A DNA stretch of 64,000 bases from Chlorops oryzae (taxonomy: Eukaryota; Arthropoda; Insecta; Diptera; Chloropidae). The notes below the pieces were generated by a model, which worked only from the letters and a program-made list of their open reading frames with translations, did not search any database and was not told the DNA's origin. Position numbers and translations under genes: made by a program. This document shows positions 22,951 through 34,900 of this stretch, piece after piece. The stretch covers positions 14,052,094 to 14,116,093 of the forward strand of contig CM035807.1 of assembly GCA_020466095.1 (NCBI GenBank), read 5' to 3'. Positions within the stretch are counted from its first letter, which is position 1. Each line of letters begins with the position of its first letter.

Positions 22951-25900
22951 CAATGATAAGTTCCCTTAAGATTAGTTCTGTTAAATAAATTTGACAACAC
23001 ATCCAATATTTAATTTAAAATATTAGAAAATTGTACCTTAATATGTAAATAATTATTTTAATAATTATAATTAAATCAAAAAAAATAATAATAATTGAAA
23101 TGACTTGCTTTTTACGAACTTCTTAGATCAATGTATCAATAGATCAATGTAAAAATAAGTGTATGTATATTGATTATCTACAGGACATTATCATCGGCAA
23201 TAGACTTTTGATGGTGAAGGTGCACTCTATGAGTTTGGAATGATATGAAACGATCATAATTTGCAATCTATCATAATTTGGGAAATAGAGTCTGAGGTAA
23301 TTTCAAGGTTTTTCGTACCTCTCCTGAAGCCCCAAGAAGCACTTTAAATTGTGAGAACTAACAGAATGACCAATCAAAACTGTCAAATTCATACAAGGAA
23401 AAAATAGGAAGAGCTTAAAAACCTGAAATTTGAAGAATAAATCTTGCTCTTTCTACTGATTTTACTACAAACCATCGTTTCTTGGTATGACAAATATGAC
23501 CGACGAATCACCATACATATTATTATAATGCAGATCTTCCTCTGTTATGGAATTATCCCTCAATTAGATTTAATTTTGAGAGTTCCTAGAAATGTCCCTG
23601 GAAATATTACTTCCATCCTCAGAGCTTTTTTTAACACTTTCGCGTCGGAGATTTATATGATAAATAGGTAGGTATATTCCCGCGTAAAATTTCACCTTAT
23701 TCTTAAAAATCGATCAAAAATTAAATGTCCACAAAATCCTGAAATCATTTTTCAATTTGCAAGCATAAATTACCAGTGAAAAATCAGCCCGACATATGTA
23801 GGAACACTCTCAAACTTATATATTCTTAATTTGTTATATGATAAACTATTTGCATATACAAGGAGCTTTTTTCTCTCTTCCCCATGCATCCCTTATAAAA
23901 AAAAATATGGTTTTCTATCAAAGTGTCTTGCAGTCTAAATTCTATCAATAATTTAACCCAACTTTGTTTAGCTTAATGTTGTGCTATGCGAGCCCTCAAA
24001 CTTTTTAAAACATTATTTGCATAGGCATTGAAGGGATCGAATGGATCGCTGACTATAGAATACCCTGCTTGACTAAAATATATAATAATATCATTATCCA
24101 GACTCCTTCAGATAGTGCTAGATACCAGTTTCACTATAAAAGGTGCACAATTTGGACGTTTATTTTATAAGAAGGAAAAATACCCTCCATTTTCCTACTT
24201 GAAGGACACTACCAGCCTTTTTCTCAATAAATAATCCCCCCGGTAGCTATTTCTCAAAAATTATTTCTTTGCTTCGAAATGTTCGAAGTTCTTGTTCGCT
24301 TTATATATGCCCTTCCCAGTGTGCTTAGAATGGAAGAATTTTTTTCAAATCCGCACGGAAAAACTTTCCGGGATTTTTTACAATAATACATACATACATA
24401 TCTTTTTTTTCTAAAATTTCTTGAACGTCTTTAGGCTTAAATCGTTTTAAAGGTAAAAATACTCGAGTAACATAGAGTAGAGTAGAGTAGCTTAAAGAAA
24501 CTTCGTCTTTCAATAGTAGGCGACAGTCGCCGGAGACACATTTTGCTTTGATGAACAGAGAGTACCAGGGATAAGAGAGGGGTACTCAGACCACAGTGTA
24601 CTAATATTTTCCTCATACAGGGCTAAGCCACAATATTGGGACCCATTAGTAATAGTTTGGTGCCAGCTCACCGTTCAACACTCACAGCCCCGACGAGCCT
24701 CCTACAAGGGGGCCTCCCAAACGATCAGGCACAGATGGTCAGTCCGTGCGGCACCCGATCCCTGATCCCTGTCGTACCAAGTTGGGGTCTATTGGTCTAC
24801 CTTTCGTGACTTGATACAAATCACTTCCATTTTATTGATTCTATACTCAATCTGCCAGGAAAGTTCGAACTGTTGGCTAGGGTCCGCGGGTTTGCCAAGC
24901 CCGTAAATCAAAATTGATTCCCCTTGCGGGACCTAATGGGTCAACAAAACCAAATACTTTTGGCTGATTTGGGCCCTCTGGACCCACAGAAGCCTCCAAA
25001 CGTCAGTTAGAAAATATTCGCGCATTTTTTGAGGAACTTGGATTCCCAGCTTTTCAGAGAAAGTACTGGAGTGAATACGCAGCAATTTTCGTTCTACTCA
25101 AGAAAATTTAGGTATTTTCGAAGAGCTTTTTCTTTTTTACGGATTTGATATCTTGACTGGAGCTTAGAGCAAGTCGCTATTTCACCTCGAAGGCGAGATT
25201 CTGTTCCTAGAAGTTCTACGCTATTTCGGTGAAAATATCCCGTTTTTTAACTTACATTGACAATGGGAGTTTTAAAGCTTCCGCAATAACGATCAGACTG
25301 AATATCGTGCCAAGAATAAGGAATAATGGAAAAAATCACACGTTTTAGCGCACGCAAAAGATCAAAGCAGCGATTTTGAAAGGACCTTAAAAGGAGAAAA
25401 AGGACGAAAATATGTAATGAATAAGCCGATTACGCAATTATTGGCATGTTTGTAACCAAAACGAAGGCCGATGTCTTGCACGCTATATGCAAACGCAAAA
25501 ATATCGCATTACAAGTAACAAACATTTTCATATTCATTCCTGAGCGGACATGCTGAGAAGTACTTCCGTTCCGGTTTCGGAAAATGAAAGGCAGGAATTA
25601 TCACCAACAAGCAAATGAGCATAAAATGAAAGTGATACCCCGCAACAAGCCCAAAAACCTTTTTGTTTTTGCCAAGAAGTTACACTGGCAAGCAGACTCT
25701 TTCATTGAACCTAATCCGGACATATGTATTTTATCTATCTCTCTCTCTCTCTCTCTGTCTCTCTTCGACTACAGGCCAAACAAAGGGAATGCGGTCGAGC
25801 AGCTCGCCACAAAAGGCCATGCGCCATTTACTTATCGAGATTAGGCGATTTACTTCGGAATGCTATTATTACTCAGAAGCTGACTGAAATCATTGGAAAT

Positions 25901-26374
25901 ATTTCGAATTCGTGTCCTTTTGATGTCATGGCAACCAAAATTTAAATCAAAATGCGCCGAGATTTAAGAGGAATTTAAAAAATTCAAATTTATTGTAGTT
26001 CTTTTTATAAGACCGATTAAAAGATTGATTTAATGTAAAACAATCGAATATGAACGATTCAAAGATAGATTCAAGAAGAAAAATAAAGGCCCCCAAAAAT
26101 ATACGTAATTTACCCTCCACAATTGGTTTAAAATAGGGATTGTCCCCCAATAGGTTTGAATGCCTTGAGAAAGTATAGCATGTCTATTTCTCTGAAGATC
26201 GATTTCCGAATGTTTCTCTCGTCAGTCTCATAGCTTTTGACCCAAAACAGTAACGTCTTCAGTATATGTTTCCCATATTTTTGAATAGATTGGGGACAAC
26301 CTGCCATCAAAAACAAAAAAAAAAAAAAATAAACATTCAATAGAATGAACTTTTTGGGAAAGACTCTTTCGATC
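22951..26374. other. Intergenic, no gene recognised
   Basis: Mostly AT-rich. The stretch 24520-24990 is less AT-rich and shares a GAGCCTC ... CAGGCAC string with 56917-56932 inside a falafel intron, so it may be a diverged repeat. A (TC)n run lies at about 25736-25762. Predicted frames here are short and featureless. Confidence 0.4.
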
Positions 26375-26776
26375 TCATTTTTTTTGATCTCGCGACTTCA
26401 AGGGGTCTCTTTGCAGCTTCATTTGTAATGTTATTTGTCCCATTATCGACAAAACTTCATCCTTTTTCCTTGGATAAGACAGCATTTCTTGATCGAGAGT
26501 GTCCAGGCTCTTGTAATTAGCTAAATTCTCATACCAACCGTAGGACTGATTTTCGGTAATGGGAGCATACAAATGCTCCCGACGATCGTAATTCATATAG
26601 GCTCCGATTTCTTCCGCAAATTGTTCGGCGCTCTTCAATGAATTTCCCTTGATGAGCTCATTTAGATTTTCATATTTGGAATAAAATTTTTCGGTCAGCG
26701 TTTTTTCCGAGTATTTTGGTGAAAAATGTAGATCCGCAAGAGAACGGCCTTTGAGTTTTTTTCGACAGCAAGACAT
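26375..26776 (-). CDS. CFAP144/FAM183-like small protein, paralogue 1
   Basis: A 133-residue intronless protein. I start it at 26776 (MSCCRKK) instead of the upstream ATG at 26815, because the neighbouring paralogue starts MACCPKR at the equivalent place. Shared blocks between the two are EKFYSKYE, RR..(F/L)YAP.TENQ.YGWY and a basic stretch followed by I. The YAP.TENQ.YGW block resembles the C-terminal part of the CFAP144 (FAM183) family, inner proteins of ciliary microtubules. In flies that would imply sperm or sensory-neuron expression. The family call is inference from one motif. The gene pair arose by duplication. Confidence 0.6.
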   Translation of the reverse strand: MSCCRKKLKGRSLADLHFSPKYSEKTLTEKFYSKYENLNELIKGNSLKSAEQFAEEIGAYMNYDRREHLYAPITENQSYGWYENLANYKSLDTLDQEMLSYPRKKDEVLSIMGQITLQMKLQRDPLKSRDQKK

Positions 26777-28009
26777 TTTTAGCGAATATTTCAACCGAAA
26801 AATTTTTCGAGACACAACGAGATGGATTGAACAAAAATTATATAAATAAGTTGAAGAGAATTTTTAAGTTTTTTTGAAATCAATGAACAATAGAATAAAT
26901 TTGAAAGAAATTTATTAAAAATTCTAGACTAACCTGATCTTTCGAAATGGACTTTAATAGGAATAAAGAGGGACATTCAGATGGATGCATTTCTTCTCTT
27001 TCTCTCTCTCCCTCCCATCTTCTAGCTCCCGATCTCTCTGTCCTGCTTCTCTGTCCCCATCTCTCTCTCTCTCCTGCTTCTCTATTCACCTCTCTCTCCT
27101 CCTCACACTCCTTTCCTCACTCCTTTTCTCACTCGTTCCCTCGCTCCTTCTCTCACCCCTTCACACTACACCATCCTTCACTCATCCAATCACACCCTCC
27201 TTCTCTATCTGTCCATCACTCCATCTCTCTCCTTCTCTCTCTCACTCCTCTTTACACTCTCACCTTCTCCTTTACGTTTTTAAGCATTCTTTAGAATTCT
27301 TCGATTTTCAAATATTTTAATTTTTCCATCAAAATTTTATTGAAATGCCAAAAATGTACTTTCGGGACTAGTCGCGGGATCCTGGGGCCACACTTTGTAA
27401 GTCCCGTAAATCCCGGGATCGGAAAAACAGCAAAAATTGACATCCCTAATACTATGGTTGCAACAGGGTATGATCTTAAGGCCGAAAGGCCTTGCAGTCC
27501 ATCATTAATTAAAATTGAAATACCACAGCCGGGGGTACAAAATTTCCAGTTAACCGAGGTCAAAAACTCTTGAAAATACTTTTTTTTATTAAGTGTTATC
27601 ATATTCTTGTATAGGAACTGCTCCTCCTCAGGTCCCGTTTTAGGATTTTATTGGAAAGACGTTGGAATCCAAAGTTTTCATTGAAAAAGATCCATAAGAG
27701 GCGTCACATCCATCCAAATGAAATGAGTGAAAAATTTTGCCTTAGGATTTCCGTTCGTTTTTCGCTAGGGCCTCTAAATTTACCGATTCATGATCACAGG
27801 AATAAGATCCAAATTTTGTTACGCAGAAAAGCGTCAAAGATATTTAAAAAATATATATACATATATGGTATATAAATTCAAAAAAATTCATAAAATGTTT
27901 ATTGCAAATATATAAAGCCAAAAATAATGGAAATTTAAAAAGCCCTCCTGTGTCCAATTGAACCATTTAATGATGGCATAAAAATCGATTAATTTTTACC
28001 TAGAATCTT
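26777..28009. other. Spacer between the two paralogues
   Basis: It contains a CT-rich low-complexity stretch (26985-27270) that opens Ser/Leu-rich frames, and otherwise AT-rich DNA. No other gene is supported. Confidence 0.5.
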
Positions 28010-28372
28010 TCACTTCATGCCCATATGTTTTAAGCCAATAAAAATTGTATTCATTGTCGATATGATTTTGTCACCCTTCCGTGCATAGGCCATGATCCCA
28101 CGGTCCGTCTCGTCCAATTTCTTGGCCAAATGATCATACCATCCGTAGACTTGATTTTCAGTGTATGGCGCATAAAATTGACTTCTGCGATTGTATTTCT
28201 GAGACATTTCAATGCCCATAATTTCCGGGGCCGTTGCAGTTGTGTCAATCGATTCATATTTTGAATAGAATTTTTCGCTCAAAGCTTTCTGAAATTTTGG
28301 CACAAATTTTCTTTCGGCCAAATTTTTCTTAACATCCTTAGTTATGACCTTGCGTTTTGGACAACAAGCCAT
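28010..28372 (-). CDS. CFAP144/FAM183-like small protein, paralogue 2
   Basis: A 120-residue intronless protein, MACCPKR at the start, SEKFYSKYES in the middle and RRSQFYAPYTENQVYGWY near residue 75. It is clearly related to the protein at 26375-26776, which lies 1.2 kb downstream on the same strand. Both lack a signal peptide and membrane segments. The YAP.TENQ.YGW block suggests the CFAP144 family of ciliary microtubule inner proteins; the remainder is too diverged for me to be certain. The frame is complete, with start and stop. Confidence 0.65.
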   Translation of the reverse strand: MACCPKRKVITKDVKKNLAERKFVPKFQKALSEKFYSKYESIDTTATAPEIMGIEMSQKYNRRSQFYAPYTENQVYGWYDHLAKKLDETDRGIMAYARKGDKIISTMNTIFIGLKHMGMK

Positions 28373-30283
28373 TGTTTTATTCGCAATAAAACAAATGAAA
28401 AAAAAAGAAGAAACAAATCAAATGAAACGTTTAAAAAAATGTTTAAACACAATTCCCCCGAGACCTCAACAAAGAAATGTGTGACACAAAAAATTACACC
28501 CTTCAAAATGGAGCTACTAAATTTTTAGTATTCAATTGTGGAAGGCAATAAATCAAAAGGCAACTGGATTAAGAAAAAATGTACATACATTTTTATGCAT
28601 CAATGATTGAGTTCTATCGGTCGAACGGATTATCGTAATCGTAATTTAAGATACACCATTAAAGTCAGGCGAATCAATCTGAAGTTCTCGCCCCTTTATT
28701 TACTTATTTTTGTTCTGAACACTCTCCCAAAAAAGGCAAATAAGTTCCTTGGGAGGCCGATGAGTGCTGACCATATTGAACAAAGATGGACTAATTTATC
28801 GTGATACTATAACAGTAAAAGCCATTATTCCAAATATGCTTGACAATAAAGTCAGGTCCATGCAGCTCGCTTCTGAAATGTTGTCATAAATTTCGATCAG
28901 CCTCGAAGATTGAATGCATCCTCATCAGGCGGAAATGTATTCTGTTGCCCTGGTAAATCTCAAATTTTTTTCCATTTTCTTAAATGTCCATATCAAAAAT
29001 ATATTTCGAATTTGATTTACTTATCGTTTCACACATTTTTAATTTTTTTTTATTTTAATTTTTTTAGGAGCCGTTTTCAGATGGACCTCACCTGTTTTAA
29101 TATGTTTCCTCTTATTTAATCGCGCATATAAATACCTAAACATTTTTTTTAAACTTTATATATGTAAGTATACATACCAATAACTAGATCTCGGGTTTTG
29201 AATATTTTGAATTTTTTTGAATTATTTGAATTTATTGAATATTTTGAATTTTTTGAATTTTTTTGCAACTAACTGTGCTTTTTGAATATTTTATTCACTG
29301 GAGCAGGCTTTTTTTTGTTAACTTGACAATTCAACATTTTAATAGGCATACTAAATCAAACTAGTTTGGAATTTTGAGTGTGAATTTTTTGAATATTTTG
29401 AATTTTAAGCATTATTTTTTAATTTTTTTGAATACTTTTTAAATATTTTTTTGAATTTTTTTTCATTTGTTTTTTTCTTTCATTTTTTTACATATTCAAA
29501 TTCCGAGGCATACCTAAACAAATACAAGCCAAACTTATGGCTTTCGAGATGTTTTTCCCTATGCTCTCATATATTTTATTTGGGTGGTACCATGGGCCGA
29601 TCGTGCCGACTTTCACCTAAGATCATTCCAAGGTATGAACCGAATAATCAAATTGAATTTCTAACAAATTGGCGTCAACGGATATGACGAAATTGAATCA
29701 GTTTCTGATCTAGACATACCACAAGATCCAATGTTTTGTTGAAGCTGTTGCAAGATCACAACAATTTAAAAAAAAAACCCTGATCAAAATTAGTATTATA
29801 AGCGAAATGACTTTCAAAAAAGTGCTTTCCTTAAAAAAATTGTACTTCTCTTTCTCTCATGCTCTGTTAGTTACCATAAGCTGTTCAGTGTTTCGTTCCC
29901 AAGAATCTTAAGATTAAGAATCTTAAGATCTATACGTCTAAAATCTACCAATGATCTTTCATAATTCTACCATGGTGAGATTCCCAAAATATGAAGTGGT
30001 GAGAATGCGACTTTTTCGCCGCATCAAGAGATTCTCTGAGAGAGAATTATTTTTATACTGAGCTATAAAAGAATTAATGAATTGAAGTCTTAACTCGCTT
30101 TCATTCCCAGAAAATGACTTCAAACTAATGAATTCATTTCTATAAGAATTGAATTGTGAATTGAAAGTTTGATTTCGTAATTCAGCTTTCAAAAAATTAG
30201 TTGGAAATTAATATTTTAAATTTATTTTTTAAACTCCTAGTTAACTTAATTTATTTTTAATTAAGAATTTTAAAATCAAATCA
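28373..30283. other. AT-rich intergenic DNA
   Basis: The part 29190-29460 is a degenerate tandem repeat of TTGAATTTTTTGAATATTTTG type. The rest shows no coding or element boundary that I can support. The right edge is the ATTGAATT target of the hAT-like element (30284-30291). Confidence 0.5.
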
Positions 30284-30946
30284 ATTGAATTCAGGGACCA
30301 TAACTGTTATAAATTATATTTTAAAAATTACAATTTAAGTATTATTTTAAGAGTTTTTATTATTTTAATCAGAAAATAACAATTATTTTTTGAGTTTTAT
30401 TTTTTACTCAGAAGATAAAACTTATTCTTAGAGTTTTATTTTTCGATCAAGAAATAAAAATTAATTTTCGAGTTATATTTTTTACTCAGAAGAAAAAACT
30501 TATTTTTAGATTTTTAATTTTTACTCAGTAAATAAAAATTATTTTTTCGAATTTTATTTTTTGCTCTGAAGATAACAATTTATCTTAGATTTTTATTTAT
30601 TACTCAAAAAATAAAAATTGGTTTTTGAGTTTTTTTTTTACTCAGAAAAATAAAACTCTTGCATAAGTAGTAATATACTTTCTTCAAGATAACGCCTGAA
30701 ATAGGATAAAGTGATGAAGAGTCGGATGATGATGAACACGAGGAAATGAAAAAGGCCAGATGCGAAATCGGCAACCACAATTCAAATCCAAAAAATATTT
30801 GCATAATACTAGTGTTTGCATAATGTTGTGAGTAAAACAAAAAACTTGAAAAATAATATTTATTTTCTGAGTAAAAAATAAAACTCCCAAAATAATTTTT
30901 ATCATCCGAGCAAAAAATAAAACTTTAAAAGCAATTTTTATTCACT

Positions 30947-31656
30947 CACGGAGAGAAATAAGTTCCCGAAATATAATTGGAACCAATTACATATGTGATT
31001 GGAGCCTTGCCCCCGATTGCATTATTATTTGGAGCCAATTACAATATAATTAGAAAATGAAAAATACTCAATTACTCAATTACTTATATAATTGCATTTA
31101 AATTTATCATATATGTAATTGCGTTCTGAATACATATGTAATTACATCTGATTACTTTTACAATTTAAACCATTGATGCAATTATATATGTGATTGTATT
31201 TATTTTACAGATTGTTCTTATATTTCTCAAATGGTTTATAATTTCGATCGTATATCTGTTTGAATTTTCAAAATCCTTAGGCACTCCAAGGGGCAGGTGG
31301 ACCACGAATATGACGTGGTGAAATATATTCCGCCCAATCGTGGAGAATGCCCCTTTTTATATTGCTATATAGAATGTATTTTAAATTGCAGGGGATCACA
31401 AATTAAATTACACGCAATTATGTATATAATTCGATACAATTACATACATCATTGCAGCCGATTATATATTTAATTGGACGGAATTATATATGTAATTGAA
31501 ATTATTCTTTTTATCATTTGATACAATTACATATATAATTGGAGGCAATGAAAAATATAATTGGACGCAATTATGAAAATATAATTACATCATACCCAAT
31601 TATATATGTAATCCCTGCAAAATATAATTGGGTATGTGATATTTTTTCTCTGCGTG
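30947..31656. mobile_element. Inverted-repeat element (CACGGAGAGAAA ends)
   Basis: CACGGAGAGAAATAA at the left and TTTTTTCTCTGCGTG at the right form the ends. The interior repeats TATAATTG/ATATATGTAATTG motifs in both orientations. The terminal sequence is like that of 14466-15302. It lies inside the hAT-like palindrome. The target duplication was not resolved. Confidence 0.6.
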
Positions 31657-32423
31657 CTGAGTTAAAACTAAAACTCTTAGAATAAGTTTTATCTTCTGAG
31701 TAAAAAATAAAACTCGAAAAATAATTGTTATTTCCTGATCAAAAAATAAAACTTGAGAATTAATTTTTGTTTTTTGATCAAAAAATAAAACTCTAAGAAT
31801 AACACTTAAATACTAATTTTTAAAATATAAATTATTTTATATCGATTTTTAAAATTCAAAATTCAAAAATAACACTAGTTTACAGCAAATCTGACCTGGG
31901 TCAACTGGTGGTCGTTTCTAAAGTAAAATTTTGTGCTGAATCTGAATATGTCATCAAAAAAATTGTAAGTAGAATAGTTTTTGAGAAATAGGCTATTTTC
32001 CGTTTTTTGAGTTTTGAAAAAAAGTATGGTTAGTAAATTACAATTATCTCCGAATATATTTAACCGATTCTAAATTTTAAGCTACGAATTTAAAGGCAGT
32101 TAAATTGTCTACCAACAATGCCTAGAACATTTTTTAATCCAAATATACACGTAGAAGCTATTGATGAAATTTTCCAGAAATTTGTTTATTTTTAACAAAA
32201 TTTCAATAAAAAAATCACTTTCAGTCTAATTTACACCATGAACAAATTTTTTTAAAAATTTTCTTCTTTCTTTGGCTTCGAAGAACGATTTTTTAGGAAG
32301 AGAGGAAGCTTATTTTGATCAAATTCACTTAAAAAATGTGAAAGTTATAAGTAATTAAGCAAAAATACACAAAAATTCATTTTGTTTAAATTCCATTTTA
32401 TTAGAAATGGCTCAAGTCCCCTT

Positions 32424-33210
32424 TTTATACCCAACACACTCTGTGTCGAGGGTATATTGCGTTTGTGTGGTTGTGTGTAACACCCAGAACCAGTCGAGAT
32501 AGACCATACAAAATATATATAGAAATGATTAACGTCACCAGGAGTATCGATTTAGATATGTCCGTCTGTCTGTCCGTCTGTCTGTCTGTATACAGTTATC
32601 TTATCGAAGGAGTTGCGCTATCTTAGTTTGGCATGCGTACTCACGGCAACATGATTAAAACAAGTTCGAGAATGGACCCGATTGGACAATTTTTAGGGGT
32701 ACCTCCAGTACTAGGGTCTGTTACGAAAATCACAAAAACTGCTCGAAAAGCGAAGTTTTTCAAGATGTTTCGATGAAATTCGATATTTGAACATGTTTCA
32801 AGGCAAGTAATACGATTACCAAAAAATTTTAAAGTGGGACTAGCAGAAGCGCGTTTTTCGAAAACTGTCCCCTACACCCGAAATTCAAATGGGACTTGAA
32901 CGAAATTTTGCACTTATGCTTCCTTTGTAGCCATAAACATCCTCCAAAAAAATTTCCTTTGTCGGTCCTTTATTAAGGGTACCTCTAGTACTAGGGTCTG
33001 TCACAAAAATTCCAAAACTGCCTCAAAATCGGACTTTTTCGAAATATTTCAATGAAGCTTAGAATTCGAGTGTATATTTTAGCCTCCGATTAGAATTGCA
33101 AAAAAATTGGGCGTGGAAAAGCGGCGGTTTTAACAAAGAAATTTAACAAAAGTTGGTATATGGGGCTCCCTAATGGCCTTAAAAACCTCTTGAATTAAAC
33201 CCCTTACTTG
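32424..33210 (+). mobile_element. Helentron/mini-me-like repeat, copy 4
   Basis: It starts ATACCCAACACACTCTGTGT, has the GTCTGTCCGTCTG tract near 32561-32587, and ends CCTTACTTG. The 3' hairpin and the subterminal GTGTCGGGTAT are deleted. It is otherwise collinear with the copy at 5082-5946. It is nested in the centre of the large inverted-repeat transposon. Confidence 0.75.
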
Positions 33211-33219
33211 TTTTTTCTA

Positions 33220-33417
33220 CTATGAAGGGAAACCTGTTTCCCGGATAAGAAACCAGCAGTACTCTCCCATCATTGCCTCATCCCAAAAACCTTGATAGCG
33301 GCGTTCTATGGCTTTTAATTGCTGGTGGAAGCGTTCGCCGTGTTCATCGCTTTCATCACCAAGATTTTCCAGAAAGAAATCCAAATGGGAGTGCAGGAAA
33401 TGAATTTTCAAAGACAT
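33220..33417 (-). pseudogene. Fragment of a transposon-encoded protein
   Basis: The 65-residue frame begins MSLKIHFLHSHLDFF and contains GERFHQQLKAIERRYQG, followed by MMGEYCWFL. I associate this GERFHQ...YQG.W...M..YCW pattern with an uncharacterised protein encoded by repeats in many arthropod genomes; no enzymatic role is known to me. It ends abruptly where the Helentron-like copy is inserted. It lies in the centre of the inverted-repeat element and is probably a relic of that element's own gene. Confidence 0.6.
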
Positions 33418-34461
33418 GTTTACTCCTGTTTCGATTAAATGTGATCAATATATTTAAGGGGACTTGAGCCATTTCTAATAAAAATGGATTTTAAACAAAA
33501 TGAATTTTTGTGTATTTTTGCTAAATTACTTATAACTTTCACAAATTTAATGCGAATTTGATCAAAATAAGCTTCCTCTCTTCCTTAAAGATCGTTCTTC
33601 GAAGCCAAAGAACGAATAAAATTTTTAAAAAAAATTTTTCATGGTGTAAATTAGACTAAAAGTGATTTTTTTTATTGAAATTTTGTTAAAAATTAAACAA
33701 ATTTCTGGAAATTTTTATCAATAGCTTCTACGTGTATATTTGGATTAAAAAATGTTCTGGGCATTGTTGGTAGACAATTTAACTGCCTTTAAATTCGTAG
33801 CTTAAAATTTAGAATCGGTTAAATATATTCGGAGATAATTGCAATTTACTAACCATACTTTTTTTCAAAACTCAAAAAACGGAAAATAGCCTATTTCTCA
33901 AAAACTATTCTACTTACAATTTTTTTGATGACATATTCAGATTCGGCACAAAATTTTACTTTAGAAAAGACCATCAGATGGGCCAGGTCGCAAAATTTTT
34001 TATTTTTTGTAAACTAGTGTAATTATTATTTTGGGTCCCTGATTGAATTCAAACTTTTAATTGATAATTCACTAGATCGAATTTTTGAATGAATTCTTTT
34101 AAAGGAAATTCAGAACCAAAATAACATAAAAAGAATAACAGCTTTTTTTTTGGCAATTTAAAAAAAAAATTTGGCTTTTCTTAGCCTTTTTTTCGAGCTT
34201 GTTAACCGGTTTTCATTGCTAGAAGTTGGCATCACTGAGAGTAAGCCGTGGGGGTAAGTACCCGCTAGAAGATTGGAGTACTCCAGGGTATGGTCTAAGA
34301 GTGGCCAGTACTACTTTCCATTGATTTCCCCCACAATGCATTCAACTGACGACTTTAACATTATGTTGTAATTGAAAAATCCCTACTCGCGTTTGAACTA
34401 ATGTAGAAGTAGAGACAACTAGGCCCATTAAGTACATTTAATACAGTACGTTAATAGTAAG

Positions 34462-34518
34462 GGCTGAAGTAGCGCTTTTGCCGCACAAACCGGAAGACCA
34501 GGTTTCGACTTTAGCCCA
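34462..34518 (+). other. tRNA-like Pol III promoter boxes
   Basis: A-box-like TAGCGCTTTTG (about 34470) and B-box-like GGTTTCGACTTT (34501) are spaced as in a tRNA. A T run follows at 34527. The match is degenerate. Confidence 0.3.
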
Positions 34519-34829
34519 AGCGAGTTTTTTTTTGGATTATTCTTATATTCAATATTAAATATTAAGAACTAGTTAGCCGATAGGTCTGGCAGCTAGCGCT
34601 TTGAGTAATTGATTGCAGCGTAAGGTTGTGATTGATTATAATAAATAAATATTAAGAAGAATAAAACGCAAAAAAAAATTTTAAAAAGATTCAAAATTCA
34701 AAGAAATATTTGTAAAAGTTTATACGCGAAGTTATGAGACATCATTGGAGAAGTTGGACAAGCCTTGTATTTATTTTCAATTTTAGTCTATTTTTTAATT
34801 TTACCATTCTTCCACATTTTTTTCGCCTG

Positions 34830-34900
34830 CGACAGTGATCGAACTTGAGCCCTTCAGATTGCTAAGCCATCACTCTTCCATCACACTATCGAGTCATCTG
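34830..34900 (-). other. tRNA-like Pol III promoter boxes
   Basis: On the minus strand TAGTGTGATGG (about 34888) is followed by GGCTTAGCAATCTGAAGGG and the B box AGTTCGATCAC. The TAGCAATCTGAA core is identical to that of the segment at 13772-13839, although the surrounding elements differ. Confidence 0.45.

Larger units (their letters stand above)
31873..34019. mobile_element. Large inverted-repeat transposon, arms about 550 bp, TAA target
   Basis: Arms 31873-32423 and 33457-34019 are inverted copies of each other with only scattered differences. The ends are CACTAGTTTACA and TGTAAACTAGTG. TAA is present directly on both sides (31870-31872, 34020-34022), suggesting a 3-bp target duplication. 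The centre holds a Helentron-like insertion (32424-33210) and a remnant of a coding region (33220-33417). The length of 2147 bp includes the insertion. Confidence 0.85.
30292..34041. mobile_element. Palindromic hAT-like element with nested insertions
   Basis: Its ends are CAGGGACC and GGTCCCTG, with an 8-bp direct duplication ATTGAATT on both sides (30284-30291, 34042-34049). The hAT superfamily has 8-bp target duplications and CAGGG-type ends. The outer arms (30300-30660 and 31657-31872, read inverted) are complementary over several hundred bases and consist of degenerate ACTCAGAAGATAAAACTTAT-type units. Two other elements are inserted: 30947-31656 and 31873-34019. The second lies only 22 bases before the right end. 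No transposase gene was seen. Confidence 0.85.

Noticed and set aside
26777..26815. Upstream ATG of the first CFAP144-like gene
   Set aside because: The paralogue begins at the position matching the internal ATG (26776), and the 13 extra residues have no counterpart.
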